Part shown: piece after piece, positions 1-8,551 of the stretch | Position numbering within the stretch: position 1 is the stretch's first letter | Layout of the letters: each line of letters starts with the position of its first letter | Assembly: GCA_028285545.1 (NCBI GenBank) | Contig: JANQPA010000036.1 | Location: 62,001-126,000, forward strand | Length of the DNA: 64,000 nucleotides | Reading direction: 5' to 3' | Origin: Saprospiraceae bacterium | GTDB taxonomy: Bacteria; Bacteroidota; Bacteroidia; Chitinophagales; Saprospiraceae | Notes under the pieces: model-generated | Databases searched by the model: none | Told to the model about the DNA's origin: nothing | Seen by the model: the letters and a program-made list of their open reading frames with translations, nothing else | Made by a program: the position numbers and the translations under genes

Positions 1-2
1 GA

Positions 3-950
3 GCCTATGGCCTTCATTTTATCATTTTTAACCTGGTCAGATTGCCAGTGATCATGATTGCTACTTACATCGTATTATACTGGTTGATTCCAAAATATTT
101 AATTCAAGGCAAAAAGTATTTTCAATTTGGAGCCTGGTTTTTAATAATATTCTTGGTAGCGACAGTACTTGATCGCTTAATTATTGGATCAGATTTGGTA
201 GCCCCAAAGATGAGTGCTTTGGGATTGACCTATAGTTTTTTTAACGGAATACCTATTTTAAGAAATGCTTTTTTGCTAATCTCTATTATGGGGCTGGCAG
301 CCATGATTCGAATCTTTAAATTGTATTATGTCCAGGAACGAAAACAGCATGAAATTCAGCAGGAAATGTTAGCATCTGAACTGGCCTTTTTAAAGGCACA
401 GGTTAACCCTCATTTTTTATTTAATGCTTTGAACAACTTGTACAGCATGGCCATTCAAAAAGGAGATGGGGAATTGGCTGAAGGGATTGAGAACCTCTCC
501 GGAGTGATGCAATACCTTACCTATGAAAGTAATGCGCCTAAAGTTGAATTGGATAAAGAATTGCAATTAATTCAGAATTATATAGAAATTCAATCTTTGA
601 GGCTGGCCGAAACGGATGAGGCAACCATTTCTTTTAATGTTGAAGGAAACACACGGGGAATATTAATAGCTCCCGTTTTGTTACTACCCCTAGTTGAAAA
701 TGCTTTTAAACATGGAGTGGAACCCGACAAAAGATCCTTGGTGAAAATAGATTTAAAGGTAGCTGATAGGAAATTGAATTTTAAGATTAAAAATACCATA
801 AGAGAAAGCCAGGTGAATGATTTAACCAAAGAAGGGATTGGCTTGGAAAATGTCCGCAAAAGATTAGGCTTGCTTTATCCAGATCGCCATTCTTTGCAGA
901 TAGTACCCGGAGAAGTATATTTTACTGTAATTCTTTCATTAAGTTTTTGA
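3..950 (+). CDS. LytS/YehU-type sensor histidine kinase, 5' end outside window
   Basis: Membrane histidine kinase of the His_kinase (PF06580) family, which phosphorylates a LytTR response regulator. The reading frame is open to the first bases of the window with no credible ATG before the first membrane segment, so the N-terminus is missing. The visible part has three hydrophobic segments, a short helical linker, then the phospho-acceptor motif NPHFLFNALNNLY with its His in the HFLFN box. The ATP-binding part follows with an N-box (LVENAFKHG) and a G-box (GIGLENVRKRLG). The regulator gene begins 2 bp after this stop, so the two form an operon and a cognate pair. The signal sensed cannot be told: no extracellular domain is visible in the part present. 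Confidence 0.92.
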   Translation, partial: AYGLHFIIFNLVRLPVIMIATYIVLYWLIPKYLIQGKKYFQFGAWFLIIFLVATVLDRLIIGSDLVAPKMSALGLTYSFFNGIPILRNAFLLISIMGLAAMIRIFKLYYVQERKQHEIQQEMLASELAFLKAQVNPHFLFNALNNLYSMAIQKGDGELAEGIENLSGVMQYLTYESNAPKVELDKELQLIQNYIEIQSLRLAETDEATISFNVEGNTRGILIAPVLLLPLVENAFKHGVEPDKRSLVKIDLKVADRKLNFKIKNTIRESQVNDLTKEGIGLENVRKRLGLLYPDRHSLQIVPGEVYFTVILSLSF

Positions 951-952
951 GT

Positions 953-1669
953 ATGTTGAATGCTTTTTTGATTGATGATGAGCCCAAAGCATTGGAATTA
1001 TTAAAGAATTATCTAGAGAAGATTCCTTATTTGGACTTAGTGGGCGAAGCACGTGATCCTATGATTGCCTTGGAAATGTTACAAAAGGTAAAAGTAGATG
1101 TTATTTTCCTGGATATTAATTTACCTAATCTGTCAGGGGTTGAATTTTACAAAAGTCTTCCCCATCCTCCGGCTGTTATTTTTACGACTGCCTACCCAGA
1201 ATTTGCGGTCCAGGGATTTGAATTGGAGGCTATAGATTACCTTGTTAAGCCGATTACTTTTTCCAGATTTCTAAAAGCTTGTAACCGTATTTCAAAGACA
1301 AGCCCTTCTGAATCCGTTAAAAGTATCCATGTTACCCCTACTTTTTCAGATATGGTTTATGTGAAAAGTGGAGCTGTGCTCCATAAATTGCTTTGGAGAG
1401 ATATTCGTTACCTGGAAAAAGATGAAAATTATGTGATTTATCACACCGAAAATAAACGTGTTTTGAGCCGCCAAAACCTAAGCGACCTTGCCGAGATCCT
1501 GCCTTCTTATTTTGTTCGGATTCATAAAAGCTATACCATTTCCTTGCTTCATGTACAAACAATGGAAAGAGAATTAGTGAACCTGGGTTCTTGTCAGTTG
1601 CCAGTAGGGAATACCTATCGACAACAATTGCAGGAAAGTGTAAAGAGATTTCAGCAACAAAGAAAATAA
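953..1669 (+). CDS. LytTR-family response regulator
   Basis: Two-domain transcriptional regulator, 238 residues. The receiver domain (about 1-115) shows the acidic pair D8/D9 in FLIDDEP, the phosphorylatable D54 in VIFLDINLP, and K99 in DYLVKPI. The C-terminal LytTR DNA-binding domain (about 135-236) has the typical segment of the family (YLEKDENYVIYHT, then FVRIHKSYTIS). The ATG at 953 is preferred: a TTG at 947 in frame would overlap the kinase stop but adds only two residues. It is the partner of the upstream LytS-type kinase and is followed by a strong terminator, so the pair forms a closed unit. Targets are unknown. Confidence 0.93.
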   Translation: MLNAFLIDDEPKALELLKNYLEKIPYLDLVGEARDPMIALEMLQKVKVDVIFLDINLPNLSGVEFYKSLPHPPAVIFTTAYPEFAVQGFELEAIDYLVKPITFSRFLKACNRISKTSPSESVKSIHVTPTFSDMVYVKSGAVLHKLLWRDIRYLEKDENYVIYHTENKRVLSRQNLSDLAEILPSYFVRIHKSYTISLLHVQTMERELVNLGSCQLPVGNTYRQQLQESVKRFQQQRK

Positions 1670-1763
1670 AGAGTTAAGATTAATCTATAGATCTAATTCT
1701 CAAATGCGATAGAGTTTTTTAAGCTCCATAAATTGTAATATTATTAGTTAGATCAACATTTTT

Positions 1764-1798
1764 AAAGATCTCCTGCCATTGGTGGGAGATCTTTTTTT
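1764..1798 (+). terminator. Rho-independent terminator after the LytS/LytTR pair
   Basis: The 10-bp arms AAAGATCTCC (1764-1773) and GGAGATCTTT (1785-1794) are perfect inverted repeats around an 11-nt loop, followed by a run of T. It lies about 95 bp after the regulator stop and closes that operon. Confidence 0.85.
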
Positions 1799-1868
1799 AT
1801 TTTCATTTCAACAAAACAAAGATAGGATGCATCCTATATATACTCTTGAATCAAAAAAATTACTAGTA

Positions 1869-3980
1869 ATGAAAAAAATACCACACCCTTTACTGATAAT
1901 CTCCTGCCTTTTTCTATTAAACATTAATGTTACTCATGGTTTGTCGGATGCCGAATTAGCAAAGACGGTCGAAATTCGACGGACTTCCTATGGAGTGCCA
2001 CATATAAAAGCAAGTACACTTGAGGGAGCTGCTTTTGGTTTGGCCTGGGCTGAATTGGAAGATTATGGCGATCGGGTAATCAGTTCACTGGTAAGTGCCA
2101 GAGGAGAATTAGGGAAAGTATTTGGTTATGAGATGTTGGAAAGAGATATGGTCAATCAGTTGGGGTATAAAAGGGCTGTTGCCACCTACTACTTATTGAG
2201 TGACGATACGCGCCAGTTAATGGAAGGATTTGCCAGAGGTGTCAATTATTATATGGAAAAAAATCCGGAAAAATTTCCCCGGTACCAGGATTTTGTATTC
2301 ACGGGTCATGATATTTCTGCGCTTACCACAAATGTTTATACTCCATTACATGGTGAGGGATTTAAAGAACAATTAAAAAAAGATAAGGCCAGACGAGATT
2401 CCCTAAAACTAACCGAAGCGGGCTCCAATGCCTGGGCTTTTGCTCCCTCACGTACCAGTAGTGGCAAGGCAATATTAGTAAGAAACCCACACTTATCCTG
2501 GACCGCAGGCTATTACGAGGCACAATTAACCGTGCCTGGTAAGCTTAATTTTTATGGTGATTTCCGTATCGGAGGCGTTTTTGCCATTATTGGTGGATTC
2601 AGTGATAAAGTAGGTTGGTGCACAACCAATAATGGCCCCGACCTGGATGAATATTATGCTTTGAAGGCTGATCCGAAAAAAGCCGATCATTTTATCATTG
2701 ATGGAATATCTGTACCACTGGAAAGAAAGATGGTGACCGCTGAATTCAAACATGGTGATGCCATGGCTATGGAAACTCGAGAATTATTATTTACTCCTTA
2801 TGGGCCAGTCATTCATCGTGATGAAGGAAAAATTTATATTCTCAAAGCAGCAGCGGATGGAGATTATCGACGTAGTGAGCAGTATACCAGAATGTTGTTG
2901 GCCCAAAATTTTGAAGAGTGGAGGGATGCTATGAGAATGCAGGGAATTACAGCTTCCAATTATACCTATGCAGACACGGATGGCAATATTTTTTATGTTT
3001 GGAATGCAGTTACTCCCGACCTGCCCCTTCCTTCAGGAGGGGATTCAATAGCTGTCGAGGTGGATTATTCTCATCAGATTTGGAAACAGCCTGTACCTTT
3101 TGATGATCTTCCTCAATTACTTAATCCTAAAGGTGGTTATTTGCATAATGAAAATGATCCATTTCATTTTACCAATATGAATGAGATTTTTAAACCGGAG
3201 GATTTCCCTGCTCATTTTCCTAAGCCCAGACTCCGCCTAAGAAGCCAACATAGCCTCGAACTTATCCATAATGAGGACAAACTGAGCTTGGAGGAAGTGG
3301 TTAAACGAAAACATAGTATGAAAATGTTATTGGCGGATAGAACAAAAGAAGATCTTTTGGCTGCCCTTCGTCAAACCAAACCTAAAAAAGAAATGAAAAG
3401 TATCATCGCTCATTTGGATGCCTGGGATAACTCGGTGGCAGCAGAAAGTAGGGGAGGAGTGCTGTTCCAGGAGTGGTTTGAAATTTATGCTCGTAAAATG
3501 GATGGTAAAGAATTATTTGCTGAGCCTTGGTCATTTGATAAACCCCGATCAAGCCCTTCAGGCATAGCCGATCCAGAACTAGCAGTTTTATCTTTTAAAG
3601 AAGCTGTAAGTGAAGTGAAAAAGAAATATGGAAGCTGGGACTTGGCCTGGGGAGACGTTCATCGTCTTCGTCATGGAAAATTAGATCTTCCAGTTGGAGG
3701 CGGCCCTGGAGGATTAGGGTGTTTCAGAGTGCTCTGGTTTAGAAACACTCCGGATGGCAAACGTGCTATTAGAGGTGGTGATGGCTGGCAACTGGCAGTG
3801 GAATTTACCAATCCACCGCGGGCTTATTCTGTTCTAGCATATGGAGAATCAAATAATCCTGATAGTCCTCACCATGAGGATCAGGCAGAAATGTTTGCGA
3901 AAAATGAAATGAAAAAGGTCGCCTTTACAGAAGCAGATATTCAAAAAACCTTGATTAAAAGCTACCGCCCTGGAGAGTAG
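1869..3980 (+). CDS. Secreted penicillin acylase / acyl-homoserine-lactone acylase family protein
   Basis: Ntn hydrolase of family PF01804, 703 residues, which cleaves amide-linked acyl groups (beta-lactam side chains, acyl-homoserine lactones or other N-acyl compounds). The ATG at 1869 gives a clear signal peptide (MKKIPHPLLIISCLFLLN, cleaved near THG); more upstream starts lie inside the preceding terminator. The precursor has an alpha part and, at Ser186, the motif GSNAW, where autocatalytic cleavage exposes the Ser nucleophile of the beta chain. Further family features are the beta-chain DLDEYYALK stretch and a conserved C-terminal GDGWQLAVEF segment. It stands alone between the terminator and a convergent hydrolase gene. 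Substrate is not predictable from sequence: AHL, penicillin or N-acyl amino acids are all possible. Confidence 0.9.
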   Translation: MKKIPHPLLIISCLFLLNINVTHGLSDAELAKTVEIRRTSYGVPHIKASTLEGAAFGLAWAELEDYGDRVISSLVSARGELGKVFGYEMLERDMVNQLGYKRAVATYYLLSDDTRQLMEGFARGVNYYMEKNPEKFPRYQDFVFTGHDISALTTNVYTPLHGEGFKEQLKKDKARRDSLKLTEAGSNAWAFAPSRTSSGKAILVRNPHLSWTAGYYEAQLTVPGKLNFYGDFRIGGVFAIIGGFSDKVGWCTTNNGPDLDEYYALKADPKKADHFIIDGISVPLERKMVTAEFKHGDAMAMETRELLFTPYGPVIHRDEGKIYILKAAADGDYRRSEQYTRMLLAQNFEEWRDAMRMQGITASNYTYADTDGNIFYVWNAVTPDLPLPSGGDSIAVEVDYSHQIWKQPVPFDDLPQLLNPKGGYLHNENDPFHFTNMNEIFKPEDFPAHFPKPRLRLRSQHSLELIHNEDKLSLEEVVKRKHSMKMLLADRTKEDLLAALRQTKPKKEMKSIIAHLDAWDNSVAAESRGGVLFQEWFEIYARKMDGKELFAEPWSFDKPRSSPSGIADPELAVLSFKEAVSEVKKKYGSWDLAWGDVHRLRHGKLDLPVGGGPGGLGCFRVLWFRNTPDGKRAIRGGDGWQLAVEFTNPPRAYSVLAYGESNNPDSPHHEDQAEMFAKNEMKKVAFTEADIQKTLIKSYRPGE

Positions 3981-4034
3981 GAAGTCGGAAGGTGGAAGTC
4001 GGAAGGACTTGTCTTTCTACTTTCTACCTTTTAC
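3981..4034. repeat. Purine/pyrimidine-arm intergenic repeat (GTAGAAG type, diverged)
   Basis: Between two convergent genes, GAAGTCGGAAGG occurs twice (3981-3992 and 3995-4006), followed directly by a pyrimidine-rich arm (CTTTCTACTTTCTACC) that is an imperfect reverse complement. The organisation matches the elements at 32434, 50951 and 61881. It overlaps the end of the minus-strand gene. Confidence 0.6.
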
Positions 4035-5403
4035 TATCATCACTTTCCAAGCCCTGCAGCCAAGCCTGAATATCCTCTCTGCCTATTTTTGTGAAGCCAG
4101 GCAAATGAGTCATTTGTTCATATATTTTAAGCTTTGCAGCAGGGAAAATATCCTTCATCATTTGGCCATAGGCAGGAGGGGTCCAGGGATCCCAGGCACC
4201 AGACATAATAAAGCACGGTAGATCTACTTGCTGGTCAGGCCATTGATATTGAGAATAAATAGGTTTTACCTTCCATATTTTGGCTGTTTTTTTAGAAATA
4301 TCATTAAGAGGATGATTTTTTAGCCAGGGAATGGATTTTTGATTTTTTTTCATAATGCTCACGTTTTGCTCAGGCCATTCTTCAGCCATCCATACAGAGT
4401 AACGCATGCCTTTAGCCTGCCATCCGGTCCTGAGTTTGCCCGATATGATTCCCGGTACTTGTTGATGATCTCCTTTTATGATTTGAGTTACTAATTTGGG
4501 GACCTTTTTAATTTCATCATGGTCACCCATTGCGTTTTCAATGACCTCAATCAACTCTTTTTTTGAATAAAGGTATTTCTTATCCTTTATGGACGTATAG
4601 AAAACCGAATCTTTAATGCTACTCAGATAATTTATCCAATTGGGATATAATTCTTCTTTATTTTTTCCTAATGTCATTTGAAAGGCCTGGTCAAATTGAG
4701 TGGCTGCATCTTCATCATAATTGGCCTGATGGGGGAGGGGAGAATCCAAAATGACGGCTTTTACACGATCTGGATAGGTTTGAGTATAGGTAGCCATCAA
4801 ATTGCAGCTGTAAGACATTCCATACACGATCCATTTCTCAATTTCTAAAGCTTTCCTAAGAGCTTCCAGATCTTCTACACTCTCCAGGGTATGATAGCCA
4901 TTAAGGTCTACTCCCTCAGACACCCAGCGCTGATAACAATCTTCCGTCGCTTTCCATTGGGCTTCTTCAACTGGTTTGCCATAAAGTCCTTCCTTTAAAG
5001 ATCGGAACCTGGCAGAATCCAATTCAGGGCACTTTAATACAGGTTTAGAAAAAAGGGTGCCTCTTTGATCTATAAACACCAGGTCTCTACCTTTAGCCCA
5101 GGGCATATATACCATCCCATTGGCCATATGGATGGAGCCATTCCCGGGGCCTCCAGACATGATCAGGATAGGAGCTAGAGAATTCTCTTCACTGGATTTG
5201 CTATATATAAAGGGAAGAGAAATGGTATTACTTTGAGCTGCCTTACGATTTTCTGGAACTTTCAGCCAGCCTTCCTTCCATTTTCGTTTGGTCTCATTCT
5301 TAAGATTAACGGGTTTCCATTCAACATTGACCTGACCAACTAGACTTCTTTGAGTGGAAAATAGAAAAAACAAGCAAAAGAGTAGCGTCAGTGATTTTTT
5401 CAT
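4024..5403 (-). CDS. Secreted alpha/beta hydrolase with TAP-like C-terminus (peptidase S33 type)
   Basis: 459 residues with a signal peptide (first ~23 residues, ending VGQ). The order is that of secreted tripeptidyl/prolyl aminopeptidase-like hydrolases: an oxyanion loop SGGPGNGS near residue 84, then FIDQRG, then the nucleophile elbow GMSYS with Ser197, then the TAP-like C-terminal part with Asp405 (SGAWDPWTPP) and His433 (QMTHLPG). The elbow is GxSxS rather than the usual GxSxG, a tolerable but notable change. The family releases N-terminal residues from peptides in the periplasm or outside the cell. It is transcribed towards the acylase gene, with the 3' ends only ~40 bp apart, and has its own start 60 bp from the AraC-type gene on the same strand. 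Confidence 0.86.
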   Translation of the reverse strand: MKKSLTLLFCLFFLFSTQRSLVGQVNVEWKPVNLKNETKRKWKEGWLKVPENRKAAQSNTISLPFIYSKSSEENSLAPILIMSGGPGNGSIHMANGMVYMPWAKGRDLVFIDQRGTLFSKPVLKCPELDSARFRSLKEGLYGKPVEEAQWKATEDCYQRWVSEGVDLNGYHTLESVEDLEALRKALEIEKWIVYGMSYSCNLMATYTQTYPDRVKAVILDSPLPHQANYDEDAATQFDQAFQMTLGKNKEELYPNWINYLSSIKDSVFYTSIKDKKYLYSKKELIEVIENAMGDHDEIKKVPKLVTQIIKGDHQQVPGIISGKLRTGWQAKGMRYSVWMAEEWPEQNVSIMKKNQKSIPWLKNHPLNDISKKTAKIWKVKPIYSQYQWPDQQVDLPCFIMSGAWDPWTPPAYGQMMKDIFPAAKLKIYEQMTHLPGFTKIGREDIQAWLQGLESDDSKR

Positions 5404-5463
5404 AAAAGGCTTTTTCTACAAAAAAATGGCTAATTAAGTGGAAATGATTGTAAAAAAACGTCA

Positions 5464-6288
5464 TCAGCGATTGGCATACAAAAGATGACCTATAGGAGGC
5501 TTTTTTTTCAGATACAAGCTGGGAGCAAAGCCAGTCAAAGCTTTGAAATCGTGATTAAAGTGTGCTTGATCAAAATATCCAAAATCATAGGCTAAATCTG
5601 TAAATGTATCAAAATCTTGCAGGCTCAGAGACTTTAAAATAGCCTGTAATTTAACCATTCGGGCATGCCGTTTAGGACTCATACCTACCATTTTATTAAA
5701 CTGGCGTTCCAATTGTCTTATTCCTTTCTCCATTTGGGAAAATTCTTTTTTGACTTCCAGGATGCCTTTTTTTTCTCTTATCAAAAGTATGGCGGAAAGT
5801 AAAACCTGATAATCCTTTTGAATATGATGGATACAGTAATTTAGATAAATTTCCAATTCCTTAAAATGATTTTTGGGAGAAGGAGACCGGCCGAGCTTCA
5901 CGGCGCAATCTTTGCCAAAAGGAAGTTCCTCCAGGTTAATTATTCTATTAGTCAATTCTTTACCATGTTTATTAAACAATACCGCAGCCATTCCTGGAAT
6001 TAAACGCACACCACTAACAAAAAAGGGACCTTCGAACCGAATAGAATAATATTTTTCAAAATTGCCAATTAAAGCAAAATTGATTGAGGAGTCAGCAATT
6101 AATTCATTTCTATCGGAAAATCGTTGGCAGGCATTACCGGAATGATATACGATATGGGCGGTATCATCAGGCATAATAATCTCTTCGTGACTTTGGCCAG
6201 GAGACGGTTTACCTTGAAGCATCCAAAAATATTGAGCATATTCTTTCAACGATTCGCAAATGGGCCATTGCTGATAGCTTACCTCCAT
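5464..6288 (-). CDS. AraC-family transcriptional regulator (DUF6597-type N-terminus)
   Basis: 274 residues. The N-terminal half is a beta-rich sensor-type domain (begins YFWMLQG, with IMPDDTAHIVYHSG), as in AraC regulators with a DUF6597-like domain. The C-terminal half has the two helix-turn-helix motifs: the first in the RQLERQFNKMVGMSPKRHAR segment, the second in the LAYDFGYFDQAHFNHDFK segment, followed by GFAPSLYL. It ends 60 bp before the start of the hydrolase gene on the same strand and begins 12 bp after the pyruvate kinase-like stop, so these three minus-strand genes may be cotranscribed. Effector unknown. Confidence 0.88.
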   Translation of the reverse strand: MEVSYQQWPICESLKEYAQYFWMLQGKPSPGQSHEEIIMPDDTAHIVYHSGNACQRFSDRNELIADSSINFALIGNFEKYYSIRFEGPFFVSGVRLIPGMAAVLFNKHGKELTNRIINLEELPFGKDCAVKLGRSPSPKNHFKELEIYLNYCIHHIQKDYQVLLSAILLIREKKGILEVKKEFSQMEKGIRQLERQFNKMVGMSPKRHARMVKLQAILKSLSLQDFDTFTDLAYDFGYFDQAHFNHDFKALTGFAPSLYLKKKPPIGHLLYANR

Positions 6289-6300
6289 AATATTGCGTGT

Positions 6301-8142
6301 CTATTCGGTTTTTTGAAGATAATGAGCCTCGGCCAACATAGGAGAAAGGGGGGCATTTTTTTCCCAATAAGACTCCATATCGATTAAAATATCATTTAAT
6401 AATTGGATGGCATCCAGAATAAAGGGCCCCTTATTTAACATTACACAATCTGCTCTTTGAGCCATAACGGCATCAGTGATTTCTGCCCTTGATGGAATTC
6501 CTCTTTTAGCCAAACCCTCTAACACTTGGGTAGCCCAAATATCAGTCACGTGGGCAGCCTGACAAAGAGAAAGAATTTCTTCTTGTACTCTACCAATATT
6601 ATTCCAACCACTTTCAATAGCTAAATCACCTCTTGCTATCATTACCCCGATGGGATAAACCTGCATGCCCTCTAATAAAATATCTGTTAATTGATTAAAA
6701 CCGCTTTGTGTTTCGATTTTCAGGATAATACCCAGTCGATCCTTCGCCCCCAGTTTTTCAAGTTCTTCTATTAGTTCACATACATCCTGTGCCCTGTTTA
6801 CAAAAGAAAAATTTACCACATCAGCATATTCTGCCACAAACTTTAGGTCGATGCGATCTTTTTCGGTAAGGCCACTGATCGTCAATTGACTCCCAGGTAA
6901 ATTAATTCCCTTATCTGATCGGAGCTTAGCCTTACCATTGGCTGCATGATCAACCTGGATCAACATATGATCACTATTAATTTCTTGAATTTGACCACTA
7001 ATTTTTCCATCATCAAAAAGAATGGGTTCGCCTACCTTGACTTGGTCAAAAATAGAAGGAGCAGTGCAAGAAATATGGGCTATTTCCAGTAATTCACCAT
7101 GTTTATCTAAAATTGCGTCTTCACCAATTATTTGGGCTCGATCTAAACGAAGAATATCTCCTTCCTTTAATATGATTGGAAGCTCTAAGGGGGGGAGTTC
7201 ACCTACCTCAATCCGTATTCCTTGTTCTTTTTTTTGTGTAAAAAGAGGCAATCCCGTTTCAATATAAGTAGTTGCAGCACAATGGCCGATAAATCCTCCT
7301 TCCAAAGGATATAAGTTGGTGAAGGCTCTCTTTTTTCCCCTCCGATCTCTAAAAAATAATTGGTCAACTCCTTGAATTTGATCCAGATCTTGTTCAGAAA
7401 TAGGAACATGTATTCCATGAGGTTCTGCTTCAGGGCTTAACCAGACGGTAGCGGGAGTAATTACTTGCCCAGTAGAATCTTTGGAGGGTCTAATTTTCTT
7501 TACTTTTGGCCCTGGATGTAAAGAACCCGTTCTAATTTTAGGGCCTGCCAGGTCCATGGCAATTTTGCACTTTTTTTTCAACTTTTTCGAAGCTTGTCGT
7601 ATATGGTCAATCATCATTTTCCACTCCACTTCGGAATCATGAGCACAATTAATCCTTGCACAATTCATTCCGGAAGCTAACATATTCTTCACCATTTGAT
7701 AATCATGTGCCGCTTCAGAAGGCAGCGTAACCATTATTCTGGTACGCCTTTTTTTGGTGCGATAGCCCAGTAATCTTTTAGCATTGGACCTCAAAGCCTT
7801 AGTACCAGCCTTAAAAGAAAGCCTGGGCGATATGGATTCAATAGCTTCTCCATTCTGATAAGCTTTCAGTATGGCCAAATTGGTACGTAGACTAGCCATA
7901 ACATGGGATTGAGATTTGGCTAGCCGTGATAATCCCATGTGTCCTAAGCGCTTTTGCACGTCTCTCAAATCACGACTTCTCAATAATCTGTAGTGTAATA
8001 AATTACAGGCACTTCTGCGATAATTGGGGTGAACTCCATCAAGAAGTTCTTTAGATCGATCTTCGAGATGTTCAGCTTCTGTGATAATGTTTTCTAATTT
8101 TTCAATGACTGTGGTGTATTTGTTTGGTTCCTTAGATGTCAT
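6301..8142 (-). CDS. Atypical pyruvate kinase-family protein with helical N-terminal extension
   Basis: 613 residues from the ATG at 8142. After an N-terminal Arg/Leu-rich helical region of ~130 residues comes a pyruvate kinase core: RIMVTLPSEA, then GMNCARINCAHDS, the DLAGPKIRTG motif, an enlarged B domain, LKIETQSGF (catalytic KIE), MIARGDLAIE and the ATQVLEGLAKRGIPSRAE helix. The usual MLSGETA motif reads MLNKGPF and the allosteric C-terminal domain is absent, as in the long atypical pyruvate kinase homologues of cyanobacteria, plants and some other bacteria. Whether it converts PEP to pyruvate in vivo is uncertain. An in-frame ATG at 8181 would add a MTCLDMTCL tail that is encoded by a palindromic repeat, so I prefer 8142. 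Confidence 0.85.
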   Translation of the reverse strand: MTSKEPNKYTTVIEKLENIITEAEHLEDRSKELLDGVHPNYRRSACNLLHYRLLRSRDLRDVQKRLGHMGLSRLAKSQSHVMASLRTNLAILKAYQNGEAIESISPRLSFKAGTKALRSNAKRLLGYRTKKRRTRIMVTLPSEAAHDYQMVKNMLASGMNCARINCAHDSEVEWKMMIDHIRQASKKLKKKCKIAMDLAGPKIRTGSLHPGPKVKKIRPSKDSTGQVITPATVWLSPEAEPHGIHVPISEQDLDQIQGVDQLFFRDRRGKKRAFTNLYPLEGGFIGHCAATTYIETGLPLFTQKKEQGIRIEVGELPPLELPIILKEGDILRLDRAQIIGEDAILDKHGELLEIAHISCTAPSIFDQVKVGEPILFDDGKISGQIQEINSDHMLIQVDHAANGKAKLRSDKGINLPGSQLTISGLTEKDRIDLKFVAEYADVVNFSFVNRAQDVCELIEELEKLGAKDRLGIILKIETQSGFNQLTDILLEGMQVYPIGVMIARGDLAIESGWNNIGRVQEEILSLCQAAHVTDIWATQVLEGLAKRGIPSRAEITDAVMAQRADCVMLNKGPFILDAIQLLNDILIDMESYWEKNAPLSPMLAEAHYLQKTE

Positions 8143-8157
8143 GTTGCTTTGGATAAG

Positions 8158-8186
8158 ACATGTCATGTCTAGACATGTCATGTAAT
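8158..8186. promoter_or_regulatory. Palindromic element, copy 1
   Basis: Contains GACATGTC twice, 15 bp apart, around a perfect 14-bp palindrome CATGTCTAGACATG. It aligns with the copy at 8291-8319 at 26 of 29 positions. It lies 16 bp upstream of the preferred pyruvate kinase start, a position typical for an operator or leader element. Function is inference. Confidence 0.5.
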
Positions 8187-8290
8187 GAATAATTTAACAA
8201 ATGAATAAAAAACAGTCAAAATATCAGTAATTACAGGCTACTTGGCCAATAGAAGAATTTTCTGGACCATAAATATCTGCTAAAAAATTG

Positions 8291-8319
8291 GACATGTCAT
8301 GTCTAAACATGACATGTTT
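8291..8319. promoter_or_regulatory. Palindromic element, copy 2
   Basis: Perfect 11-bp inverted repeat ACATGTCATGT / ACATGACATGT separated by CTAA, followed by TTTT on the plus strand. It is a second copy of the element at 8158, 133 bp away. It could be an operator shared by both divergent genes, or a small hairpin. Confidence 0.5.
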
Positions 8320-8551
8320 TATTCTTGAACCAGCAATTTACAGAAAATGCCATCATAATAAAGTCACTTTTTGTATGAAATACGAAAAATTTAGGATCAG
8401 CCCGAAATTTAATACTGTCCAGGATGGCCTAAAAATAGAATGAAAGAATTAATTCTGAAATCCTGAATTTAGCTGGCGAAAATTCGCTAGTATTAGAAAA
8501 ATATTATTATAATTAAAGATTCATTCTTAAAAACCTCCAAACCTCTCTAAA

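Larger units (their letters stand above)
8143..8551. other. Divergent intergenic region with paired ACATGTCATGT palindromes
   Basis: About 410 bp between the pyruvate kinase-like gene (minus) and the S8 protease (plus). Apart from the two palindromes annotated separately it is AT-rich. I see no ORF, RNA gene or clear TAnnTTTG promoter. A short dyad GCGAAAATTCGC occurs near 8474-8485. Confidence 0.6.

Noticed and set aside
1779-1868. Upstream TTG start for the penicillin acylase-family protein
   Set aside because: It lies in the terminator of the preceding operon; the signal peptide starts at 1869.
8143-8181. N-terminal extension of the pyruvate kinase-like protein (MTCLDMTCL)
   Set aside because: It is encoded by the palindromic repeat copy 1; the downstream ATG at 8142 is more plausible.
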